Shown: piece after piece, positions 7,860-14,671 of the stretch
How the letters are laid out: every line of letters begins with the position of its first letter
Numbering within the stretch: position 1 is the first letter of the stretch
From: an uncultured Actinomycetes bacterium
Lineage (GTDB): Bacteria > Actinomycetota > Actinomycetes > Mycobacteriales > Mycobacteriaceae
Assembly: GCA_903911165.1 (NCBI GenBank)
Contig: CAIWCQ010000050.1
Location: 1-14,671 of the forward strand
Length of the DNA stretch: 14,671 nucleotides
Reading direction: 5' to 3'
Notes under the pieces: model-generated
What the model saw: the letters and a program-made list of their open reading frames with translations, nothing else
What the model was told of the DNA's origin: nothing
Databases searched by the model: none
Position numbers and translations under genes: made by a program

Positions 7860-8937
7860 GCCCGATTCCGGGTCGCGCGGGAAAGCCCTGCTGGGCGTCG
7901 GCGGAAAAGCCGGACTGCTGGCCGGTGTCGCGGGAATCAGCACCGTCGCGGGCCTGTCGGCCGCCAAGGCCCTGCGGCGGCGCCGCATGATCAACGATGC
8001 CTATGAGGGCGAGGACTTCAAACTGCTCGACGCCGACCGTGGTTGTGTCGTCACTACCCCGGACGGCACGTCATTGGTGGTGCGAGAGGTCGGGCCGGTG
8101 ACCGCACCCCTGACGATCGTGTTCGCACACGGATTCTGCGCGCGGATGGGCTCCTTCCACTTTCAGCGCACCGCACTCGCTGCGCCCTGGGGTGATCAGA
8201 TCCGGGGTGATCAGATCCGGATGGTGTTCTATGACCAGCGCGGGCATGGGCAGTCCGCATCGGCTGCGACCGAGACCTACACCGTCCCGCAACTGGGTCT
8301 GGACCTGGAAGCCGTTCTGGCGGTGATGGTTCCGGTCGGTCCGGTTGTCCTGGTAGGCCATTCGATGGGGGGTATGACGGTGCTGTCCCACGCCCGGCAA
8401 TTCCCGCAGCGTTATCCCCGCCGGATCGTCGGGGCCGCGCTGATCTCCTCCGCCGCAGAGGGCCTGTCCCGCTCCCCCCTGGGTGAGACTTTGCAGAACC
8501 CGGCTTTGGAGGCGGTGCGGTTCGCCGCCCGGTACGCGCCCGGAGCCGTGCACCGGGCCCGGGGGGCGATCCAGTCGCTGATTCGGCCGATTATTCGCGA
8601 TGCCTCATTCGGCGGCGCCGACGTCAGCCCACGCCTTGTCGAGTTTTCCCAGGCGATGATCCACGGCACCGACGTCGCCACCCTGGTGGAGTTCCTGCAC
8701 GCACTAGAGGTGCACGATGAGACTGCGGCCCTGCCGGTTCTGGCTCGGATTCCGACGCTGATCGCCTGTGGCGGCCGCGATCTGCTCACCCCGGCGAAAT
8801 ATTCCGAGGAGATGGCCGCGGTGCTGCCCGATTCGGAACTGGTGATCGTGCCCGGTGCCGGACACCTCGTGCAGTTGGAGGCGCCCGACGTCATCAACGA
8901 CGCGCTGCTTCGGCTGGTGGAACGGGCGCGTGACTGA
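7849..8937 (+). CDS. Alpha/beta hydrolase with N-terminal membrane segment
   Basis: A 362-residue protein. A hydrophobic, glycine-rich stretch at about residues 13-39 is followed by RRRR (43-46), which suggests an N-terminal membrane anchor or uncleaved signal. The hydrolase domain follows: FAHGF (92-96, oxyanion hole), YDQRGHGQS (128-136), nucleophile elbow VGHSMGG with Ser172, GGRDLLTP with Asp311 and GAGHLVQLE with His339, so the full triad is present. Between strands lies a perfect internal duplication, GDQIR twice (115-124). The substrate is unknown; lipases and esterases of this kind are numerous in mycobacteria. ATG 7849 overlaps the end of alr by 11 nt (GTG at 7843 is an alternative) and the gene overlaps tsaE by 8 nt, so it is embedded in the alr-tsa operon. 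M. tuberculosis lacks a gene here as far as I recall. Confidence 0.9.
   Translation: MADKPDSGSRGKALLGVGGKAGLLAGVAGISTVAGLSAAKALRRRRMINDAYEGEDFKLLDADRGCVVTTPDGTSLVVREVGPVTAPLTIVFAHGFCARMGSFHFQRTALAAPWGDQIRGDQIRMVFYDQRGHGQSASAATETYTVPQLGLDLEAVLAVMVPVGPVVLVGHSMGGMTVLSHARQFPQRYPRRIVGAALISSAAEGLSRSPLGETLQNPALEAVRFAARYAPGAVHRARGAIQSLIRPIIRDASFGGADVSPRLVEFSQAMIHGTDVATLVEFLHALEVHDETAALPVLARIPTLIACGGRDLLTPAKYSEEMAAVLPDSELVIVPGAGHLVQLEAPDVINDALLRLVERARD
8191..8220 (+). repeat. Perfect 15-bp tandem duplication inside the hydrolase gene
   Basis: GGTGATCAGATCCGG at 8191-8205 is repeated without change at 8206-8220. It is in frame and duplicates the five residues GDQIR, just before the [10 protein letters not shown] strand. 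Zero divergence over 15 bp suggests a recent slippage event. Confidence 0.97.
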
Positions 8938-9400
8938 TCCCCGCACCAACCCCGGTACTGCCTCGCTGCCCACCGCGGAGGACACCCTCGCGCTCGGTGA
9001 GCGACTCGGCCGGCAGCTGCGGGCCGGTGACGTCGTCGTGCTGTCCGGTCCGCTGGGGGCCGGAAAGACCGCCCTGGCAAAGGGGATCGCCCTCGGAATG
9101 GACGTCGAAGGCCCGGTCACCTCACCGACCTACGTGCTGGCGCGGATGCACCGAGCGAGGCGTCCCGGCCGTCCCGCGATGGTGCACGTCGACGTGTACC
9201 GGCTGCTCGACGGCCCAAGCGACCTCCTCGCCGAGCTCGACTCCCTGGATCTTGACACCGACCTCGACGATGCCGTCGTCGTCGTCGAGTGGGGTCGGGG
9301 CGTGGCCGAGCGACTGTCGGACCGTCATCTCGATGTGACCCTGCAACGCCGGGCCGAGGACGAAACCCGAACGGCGAGCTGGCAGTGGAACCGGCAATGA
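8930..9400 (+). CDS. tsaE: tRNA t6A biosynthesis ATPase TsaE
   Basis: A 156-residue P-loop ATPase that works with TsaB and TsaD to install threonylcarbamoyl on A37 of ANN-decoding tRNAs in the cytoplasm. The Walker A GPLGAGKT lies at 40-47 after the strand DVVVLSG. SPTYVLARMH (65-74, switch-like), HVDVYRL (86-92) and VVVEWGRG (117-124) are the family's hallmark motifs. Length is close to the M. tuberculosis protein (about 168) and E. coli TsaE (153). The GTG start at 8930 overlaps the hydrolase stop by 8 nt, and the stop overlaps the tsaB ATG (ATGA), which implies coupled translation. In-frame sequence upstream of 8930 is the hydrolase in another frame. Confidence 0.95.
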   Translation: MTDPRTNPGTASLPTAEDTLALGERLGRQLRAGDVVVLSGPLGAGKTALAKGIALGMDVEGPVTSPTYVLARMHRARRPGRPAMVHVDVYRLLDGPSDLLAELDSLDLDTDLDDAVVVVEWGRGVAERLSDRHLDVTLQRRAEDETRTASWQWNRQ

Positions 9401-9990
9401 CCCGCATCGTGCTGGCAATCGACACCGCCACTCCGGCGGTGATCGCCGGGGTGCTGAGTCGTGAAGATTCGGGACGCATCGTCGAACTCGCGCAACGGAT
9501 CTGTGTCGACGTCCGCGCCCACGCGGAGTTGCTTACACCGAATGTGATTGCGGCACTGGCAGATGCGTGCGTACCGATGTCAGCCATCGATGCCGTCGTT
9601 GTGGGCTGCGGACCGGGACCGTTCACCGGTCTGCGGGTCGGGATGGCTACCGCGGCGGCCTACGGCCACGCATTGAATGTGCCGGTGTTCGGGGTGTGTT
9701 CGCTCGATGCCATTGGCGGACAGACTCGCGGTGAGGTACTGGTGATCACCGACGCGCGCCGCCGGGAGGTGTACTGGGCCCGCTACCGCGATGGCGTGCG
9801 CACCGACGGCCCCGGTGTGGACGCGCAGGCCGATGTCCCGGTCGGCGGTGCGGAACTGGTGGCCTTCGCCCAGCCGTCACCGGCCGGACTGGTTGCTGCT
9901 GTTGCCGACTGGGAGGCCGAACCGCTTCCCCTGATTCCGCTATACCTGCGCCGGCCGGATGCCAAGACGCTTGCCGAGCGTGGGCGGTGA
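9397..9990 (+). CDS. tsaB: tRNA t6A biosynthesis protein TsaB
   Basis: A 197-residue ASKHA-fold partner of TsaD. In other bacteria it forms the TsaB-TsaD-TsaE complex and scaffolds tRNA threonylcarbamoylation. It starts MTRIVLAIDTATPA, then has HAELLTPNV (42-50), GCGPGPFTGLRVGMATAAAYG (70-90), VITDARRREVYWARY (116-130) and the C-terminal LIPLYLRRPDAK (179-190). It is shorter than E. coli TsaB (231) and near the mycobacterial length (about 211). The missing length is in the variable second half, not in the motifs. ATG 9397 overlaps the tsaE stop by 4 nt, and its own stop overlaps the rimI GTG. Confidence 0.95.
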   Translation: MTRIVLAIDTATPAVIAGVLSREDSGRIVELAQRICVDVRAHAELLTPNVIAALADACVPMSAIDAVVVGCGPGPFTGLRVGMATAAAYGHALNVPVFGVCSLDAIGGQTRGEVLVITDARRREVYWARYRDGVRTDGPGVDAQADVPVGGAELVAFAQPSPAGLVAAVADWEAEPLPLIPLYLRRPDAKTLAERGR

Positions 9991-10445
9991 GCGAGGTGGA
10001 CGTCGTCTACGGCGGATTGACACCCGCTGATGCGGCCCGGTGCGCGGAACTGGAGACGCTGCTGTTCGACGGCGACGACCCCTGGCCTGCGGCGGCATTC
10101 ACCCGGGCCCTGGCCGCACCGCATGCGCGCTACGTCGGTGCCCGGGTCGACGACCTCCTCGTCGGCTACGCGGGTATCGCCCGGTTGGGCCGAACCCCGC
10201 CGTTCGAGTACGAGATTCACACCATCGGCGTGGATCCGGCGTATCAGGGCCGCGGGATCGGCCGCCGCATGATGACCGAACTGCTCGAGGACGCCGACTC
10301 AGTGACCTATCTCGAGGTACGCACCGACAACCCGACAGCCATCGCGCTTTACACCAGCCTCGGATTCGTCACCGTGGGCCTGCGCAAGCGGTACTACCGG
10401 GCCAGTGGCGCCGATGCCTTCACCATGCGGCGGGATCCACCGTGA
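9987..10445 (+). CDS. rimI: RimI-type N-alpha-acetyltransferase (GNAT family)
   Basis: A 152-residue GNAT protein. The acetyl-CoA pyrophosphate-binding loop is [14 protein letters not shown] (83-96). The family-typical [18 protein letters not shown] (110-127) and GLRKRYY (131-137) follow, which mark the RimI subgroup that acetylates protein N-termini (in E. coli, ribosomal S18). In mycobacteria the substrate range is probably broader. It starts at GTG in a GTGA overlap with the tsaB stop and ends in a GTGA overlap with tsaD. Location between tsaB and tsaD is conserved in mycobacteria and in many other bacteria. A single domain is present, with nothing missing. Confidence 0.94.
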   Translation: MSEVDVVYGGLTPADAARCAELETLLFDGDDPWPAAAFTRALAAPHARYVGARVDDLLVGYAGIARLGRTPPFEYEIHTIGVDPAYQGRGIGRRMMTELLEDADSVTYLEVRTDNPTAIALYTSLGFVTVGLRKRYYRASGADAFTMRRDPP

Positions 10446-11473
10446 GCACCCGCACCATCCTGGCCATCGAAAGCTCCTGTGACGAAACAGGAGTCGGCAT
10501 CGCCCGCCTTGATGCTGACGGGACTATCACGCTGCTCGCCGATGAGATCGCTTCCAGCGTCGAGGAGCACGCGCGGTTCGGTGGCGTGGTACCCGAGATC
10601 GCTTCCCGCGCACACCTGGAGGCGCTGGGCCCCACCATGCGCCGGGCTTTGGCAACCGCCGGCATCGACCGCCCCGACGTCGTCGCCGCCACCATTGGAC
10701 CCGGACTGGCCGGCGCGCTGATGGTCGGTGTGGCCGCAGCCAAGGCCTACGCCGCGGCCTGGGGTGTGCCGTTCTATGCCGTCAACCACCTCGGCGGGCA
10801 CCTGGCCGCCGACGTCTACGACCATGGTCCGCTGCCCGAGTGCGTCGCACTGCTGGTCTCCGGCGGCCACACCCACCTGTTGGCGGTGCGTTCGCTGGCG
10901 CAACCCATCATCGAACTCGGCGCGACCCTCGATGACGCCGCGGGGGAGGCCTACGACAAGGTGGCGCGGCTCCTGGGTCTGGGATATCCGGGCGGGCGCG
11001 CGCTTGACGATCTGGCCCGCACCGGTGATCGCGACGCTGTTGCGTTCCCACGCGGGATGACCGGCCCGCGAGATGATCGGTATGCCTTCAGCTTCTCCGG
11101 ACTCAAGACTGCAGTGGCCCGCTATGTCGAATCCCACTCCGACGCTCGCAGCGCGGACATCGCCGCCTCATTCCAGGAGGCGGTCGCCGACGTCCTGACC
11201 GCCAAGGCGGTGCGCGCCGCCACCGAGATGGAAGTGTCCACCCTATTGATCGCCGGCGGCGTTGCGGCCAACTCGCGGCTGCGCGAGCTAGCCGAACAAC
11301 GCTGCGCCGCAGCGGGTTTGACGTTACGGATTCCACGACCGCGACTGTGTACCGATAATGGTGCGATGATCGCATCGTTCGCCGCTCATCTGCTTGCCGC
11401 CGGTGCGGAACCCTCGCCGTTGCACGTTGCCAGTGACCCGGGTCTGCCGGTGATCGCCGGGCAGGTCCGGTGA
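10442..11473 (+). CDS. tsaD: tRNA threonylcarbamoyladenosine synthase catalytic subunit TsaD
   Basis: A 343-residue enzyme that transfers threonylcarbamoyl from threonylcarbamoyl-AMP to tRNA A37. It starts (M)[19 protein letters not shown], then [14 protein letters not shown] (47-60), [12 protein letters not shown] (85-96) and [11 protein letters not shown] (114-124) with metal ligands His116 and His120. [10 protein letters not shown] (140-149), [18 protein letters not shown] (168-185) and CTDNGAMIA (303-311) with metal ligand Asp305 follow. Length matches M. tuberculosis TsaD (344). The frame is open upstream, but GTG 10442 overlaps the rimI stop and gives the family N-terminus. TsaC/Sua5, which makes the activated intermediate, is not in the window. 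The gene was formerly named gcp or ygjD. Confidence 0.96.
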   Translation: MSTRTILAIESSCDETGVGIARLDADGTITLLADEIASSVEEHARFGGVVPEIASRAHLEALGPTMRRALATAGIDRPDVVAATIGPGLAGALMVGVAAAKAYAAAWGVPFYAVNHLGGHLAADVYDHGPLPECVALLVSGGHTHLLAVRSLAQPIIELGATLDDAAGEAYDKVARLLGLGYPGGRALDDLARTGDRDAVAFPRGMTGPRDDRYAFSFSGLKTAVARYVESHSDARSADIAASFQEAVADVLTAKAVRAATEMEVSTLLIAGGVAANSRLRELAEQRCAAAGLTLRIPRPRLCTDNGAMIASFAAHLLAAGAEPSPLHVASDPGLPVIAGQVR

Positions 11474-11958
11474 GCGCCGTCGAGGACCGGTTGGCAATCA
11501 CTGAACTGGTCTACCGCTGTGCGGAGATGTTCGACGCCGGCGACTTCGACGGCGTGGGCGCACTGCTCAGCCGGGCGGATCTCGGTGGTGCCAGGACGCC
11601 GACGATGTCGGGTGCGCAGAACATTGCCGGTCTATTCGCAATGACCACCCGGCGCTTTCCGGAAGCCGGATCCGCCGGACCGGGCACACCCAGGACCCGA
11701 CACCTGGTCTTGAACCTGATCGTGGAGATCGTCGATGCCGGCACCGCCACCGCCCGGTCCACGTTTTGTGTCGTGCAGGCGACCGACGGTGTCGCGTTGG
11801 CGCCGATCGTCGTCGGCCGCTACTACGACCGGTTCGCCCGCGATGAAGACGGCTGGTACTACACCGAGCGAATCGCCGATGTCGAGATGCTCGGGGATGT
11901 CTCCGAGCATCTGCTCATCGACCACCGGCGGTTCGACGCGGCCCGCGAGCAGGACTGA
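11470..11958 (+). CDS. NTF2-like / SnoaL-like domain protein, function unknown
   Basis: A 162-residue single-domain protein. The pattern fits the SnoaL-like branch of the NTF2 cone fold: N-terminal helix [44 protein letters not shown] (75-87) with a conserved-type His78, a beta strand with [11 protein letters not shown], and [22 protein letters not shown] near 114-135. The family includes small isomerases, cyclases, dehydratases and non-catalytic binding proteins, so no reaction can be assigned. GTG 11470 sits in a GTGA overlap with the tsaD stop, making it the last gene of the coupled alr-tsa operon. As I recall, M. tuberculosis has groES directly after tsaD, so this gene is an addition here. 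A weak 6-bp hairpin (11957-11976) lies at its stop. Confidence 0.83.
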   Translation: MSAVEDRLAITELVYRCAEMFDAGDFDGVGALLSRADLGGARTPTMSGAQNIAGLFAMTTRRFPEAGSAGPGTPRTRHLVLNLIVEIVDAGTATARSTFCVVQATDGVALAPIVVGRYYDRFARDEDGWYYTERIADVEMLGDVSEHLLIDHRRFDAAREQD

Positions 11959-11990
11959 TTCGGCTCACGGCGAATCGCAGAGGACCCCCC

Positions 11991-12019
11991 TTGAGTGCTA
12001 GCACTCTCCGGTATAGAGT
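11991..12019 (+). promoter_or_regulatory. groESL promoter (-35 TTGAGT, -10 TAGAGT)
   Basis: TTGAGT (11991-11996) and TAGAGT (12014-12019) are separated by 17 nt, the usual sigma-A spacing. The shifted hexamer TATAGA (12012-12017) with 15 nt is an alternative. The CIRCE operator lies across the promoter, which fits repression by HrcA. The predicted start at about 12026 gives a leader of roughly 135 nt. Confidence 0.65.
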
Positions 12020-12024
12020 GCTAG
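11998..12024. promoter_or_regulatory. CIRCE operator (HrcA binding site), with an extra abutting half-site
   Basis: CTAGCACTC, a 9-nt spacer (TCCGGTATA) and GAGTGCTAG form a perfect inverted repeat. It differs from the CIRCE consensus (TTAGCACTC-N9-GAGTGCTAA) only at the outermost base pair. HrcA binding here would repress groESL until heat shock. A further half-site, GAGTGCTA at 11993-12000, overlaps the left arm and makes the 14-bp palindrome GAGTGCTAGCACTC (11993-12006). Confidence 0.93.
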
Positions 12025-12161
12025 GTGGCAGGAGAACCACCCCCGCGTCGGCACCCGCGACGACGGCGCGAGGGAACGGTCGAATGCCGAACACCTGGTA
12101 GAAAACCGACCGGTTCGGGGAACAGCCCCGGGCCACAGCCATAACAGTGGAGGGCTTCATC
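12025..12161 (+). other. Long groES 5' leader
   Basis: About 137 nt of non-coding sequence lie between the promoter and the groES GTG. It holds short inverted repeats: CGTCG/CGACG (12046-12062), AACCG-AC-CGGTT (12104-12115) and CGGGG-AACAG-CCCCG (12116-12130). The last is a plausible RNA hairpin upstream of the GGAGGG ribosome binding site (12149-12154). I see no coding potential. Confidence 0.5.
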
Positions 12162-12464
12162 GTGGCGAGCGTGAATATCAAGCCACTCGAGGACAAGATC
12201 CTCGTACAGGCCAACGAGGCCGAGACGACCACCGCGTCGGGTCTGGTGATTCCGGACACCGCCAAGGAGAAGCCGCAGGAAGGCACCGTCGTTGCCGTCG
12301 GCCCCGGCCGATGGGACGAGGACGGTGAGAAGCGGATTCCTTTGGACGTCGCAGAGGGCGACACCGTCATCTACAGCAAGTACGGCGGCACCGAGATCAA
12401 GTACAACGGCGAGGAATACCTGATTCTGTCGGCACGCGACGTGCTGGCAGTCGTCAACAAGTAG
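12162..12464 (+). CDS. groES: Co-chaperonin GroES (Hsp10)
   Basis: A 100-residue protein, the length of mycobacterial GroES. It caps the GroEL ring and closes the folding chamber in an ATP-dependent cycle. The sequence [30 protein letters not shown] (mobile loop, about 24-40), [20 protein letters not shown] and [19 protein letters not shown] is nearly identical to M. tuberculosis Cpn10. GTG 12162 gives (M)[11 protein letters not shown] and has GGAGGG at 12149-12154, 7 nt upstream. An in-frame ATG at 12147 overlaps that ribosome binding site and is rejected. It is transcribed from the CIRCE-controlled promoter and followed by groEL1 after 99 nt containing a strong hairpin. Confidence 0.98.
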   Translation: MASVNIKPLEDKILVQANEAETTTASGLVIPDTAKEKPQEGTVVAVGPGRWDEDGEKRIPLDVAEGDTVIYSKYGGTEIKYNGEEYLILSARDVLAVVNK

Positions 12465-12467
12465 TAA

Positions 12468-14177
<1,710 letters not shown>

Positions 14178-14183
14178 CCTCGA

Positions 14184-14215
14184 ATCATCCCCAGTCCCGG
14201 CGTCCCGGGGATGAT
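14184..14215 (+). terminator. Terminator-like hairpin after groEL1
   Basis: ATCATCCCC (14184-14192) pairs with GGGGATGAT (14207-14215) as a perfect 9-bp stem with a 14-nt GC-rich loop, 7 nt after the groEL1 stop. The following bases (GTCGTCGTAAGG) have no T-run, as is usual for mycobacterial terminator candidates. It separates groESL from the next gene. Confidence 0.6.
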
Positions 14216-14222
14216 GTCGTCG

Positions 14223-14228
14223 TAAGGT
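14223..14228 (+). promoter_or_regulatory. Candidate -10 for a leaderless transcript
   Basis: TAAGGT fits TANNNT and ends 7 nt before the GTG at 14236, a layout common in mycobacterial leaderless genes. The same bases include AAGGTGG, which could instead act as a ribosome binding site 5 nt from that GTG. Confidence 0.45.
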
Positions 14229-14235
14229 GGTGCCC

Positions 14236-14671
14236 GTGACGAAGTCGTTCGGCGGCGCCCGCGGTCGCTGGTTTGCCGCCGCGGTCTCGGTGGCGGTCTC
14301 CGCAGCGATGTTCGGCGCCCAGGGCAGAGAGTCCGAATGCTGCGCCCCCGCGCCTGCGCCGGCTCCGGGTGCTGAGTCGGCCGTGCCGGCTGGGGTGCCG
14401 TTCGTGGCCAGTGCCAGGGAAGCTGAACTTCTAGCCGCCAGCGCGCCCGCCCCGCCGGTCGAGGCTGCGGACTTCGAGGTGGAACTGTCTCCCGGCGTCA
14501 CACCGGAGGCCGGGTTGCAGGTGCACACCATCTGGGCGGCCCGCGCGATCAGCATGATGTTCTTCCGCGAGGTCGCGACGATCGGCGGTGTCCGGCAGGA
14601 CCCGCTGCGGTGGCATCCTGACGGACTTGCCATCGACGTGATGATTCCGAACCACGACACCCCGGAGGGCA
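14236..14671 (+). CDS. Exported protein with LAS-metallopeptidase-like (HxxGxAxD) domain, 3' end cut by window edge
   Basis: The frame is open from GTG 14236 to the right edge (145 codons). The N-terminus TKSFGGARGR is followed by the hydrophobic WFAAAVSVAVSAAMFGA (12-28), a Sec-type signal peptide. Mature sequence starts near a Cys-Cys pair (35-36), then APAPAPAPG and other Ala/Pro-rich linker up to about 75. A globular domain begins around 88 (GVTPEAGLQVHTIWAARAI) and includes RWHPDGLAIDVMIPN (125-139). His127 and Asp134 fit the HxxGxAxD zinc motif of D-Ala-D-Ala-type (LAS/M15) peptidases. The sequence also resembles small secreted mycobacterial proteins with an ARB_07466-like C-terminal domain. 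The remaining ligand should lie beyond the window. A peptidoglycan role is inference. GTG at 14227 or 14230 are alternative in-frame starts. Confidence 0.8.
   Translation, partial: MTKSFGGARGRWFAAAVSVAVSAAMFGAQGRESECCAPAPAPAPGAESAVPAGVPFVASAREAELLAASAPAPPVEAADFEVELSPGVTPEAGLQVHTIWAARAISMMFFREVATIGGVRQDPLRWHPDGLAIDVMIPNHDTPEG

Noticed and set aside
6606..7994. Minus-strand open frame (462 codons) opposite alr
   Set aside because: It is low-complexity Arg/Gly/His-rich, spans the alr-hydrolase overlap, and has no motif.
9268..9291. GTC-rich run in tsaE as a microsatellite
   Set aside because: It encodes the conserved VVVVEW strand of TsaE; valine codons explain it.
11957..11976. Terminator at the end of the alr-tsa operon
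   Set aside because: GATTCG/CGAATC is only a 6-bp stem with an 8-nt loop and no T-run, too weak to call.
11990..12009. Full HAIR element (HspR site) at the groES promoter
   Set aside because: Only the left half CTTGAGT matches; spacing is 6 rather than 7 and the right half matches 4 of 7 bases.

Overview
The window is a high-GC stretch of actinobacterial chromosome. Gene order and protein character point to Mycobacterium in the broad sense, and more likely a fast-growing Mycolicibacterium-type species than the tuberculosis complex. The order glmS, nnr (nnrE/nnrD fusion), gadB, alr, tsaE, tsaB, rimI, tsaD, groES, groEL1 is the M. tuberculosis Rv3436c to Rv3417c order as I remember it. The block of PPE, transposase and hypothetical genes that lies between gadB and alr in M. 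tuberculosis is absent here. Three extra genes are present: an alpha/beta hydrolase after alr, an NTF2/SnoaL-like gene after tsaD, and a secreted protein after groEL1. GroES is almost the canonical mycobacterial sequence, and GroEL1 ends in the histidine-rich tail typical of mycobacterial GroEL1.

Layout. Positions 1-1855 (minus strand) hold a short operon: an alpha/beta-hydrolase-fold protein whose nucleophile elbow reads GHGFGG, followed by an F420-type luciferase-like oxidoreductase that runs off the left edge. A 54-bp gap (1856-1909) separates it from the divergent glmS, and both genes may be transcribed without leaders. Positions 1910-6609 (plus) hold glmS (cell-wall amino sugar), the bifunctional NAD(P)H-hydrate repair enzyme and glutamate decarboxylase, closely spaced. 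Positions 6672-11958 (plus) hold seven genes, each overlapping the next by 4 to 11 nt: alr (D-alanine for peptidoglycan), a membrane-anchored alpha/beta hydrolase, tsaE, tsaB, rimI, tsaD (tRNA t6A synthesis and an N-acetyltransferase) and a SnoaL-like gene. Positions 11959-14177 hold the heat-shock groES-groEL1 operon, with a CIRCE operator over its promoter, a leader of about 135 nt and a very strong hairpin between the two genes. Positions 14236-14671 hold the start of an exported protein with a metallopeptidase-like HxxGxAxD motif, cut by the right edge.

This is mainly conserved core genome: wall precursors, cofactor repair, tRNA modification and protein folding. I see no mobile element, CRISPR array, RNA gene or defence system, and no clearly new multi-gene system. 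The points most worth checking are the nucleophile-less hydrolase paired with a flavin/F420 oxidoreductase, the SnoaL-like gene coupled to tsaD, the groES-groEL1 hairpin, a perfect 15-bp in-frame duplication in the second hydrolase, and the glmS start.
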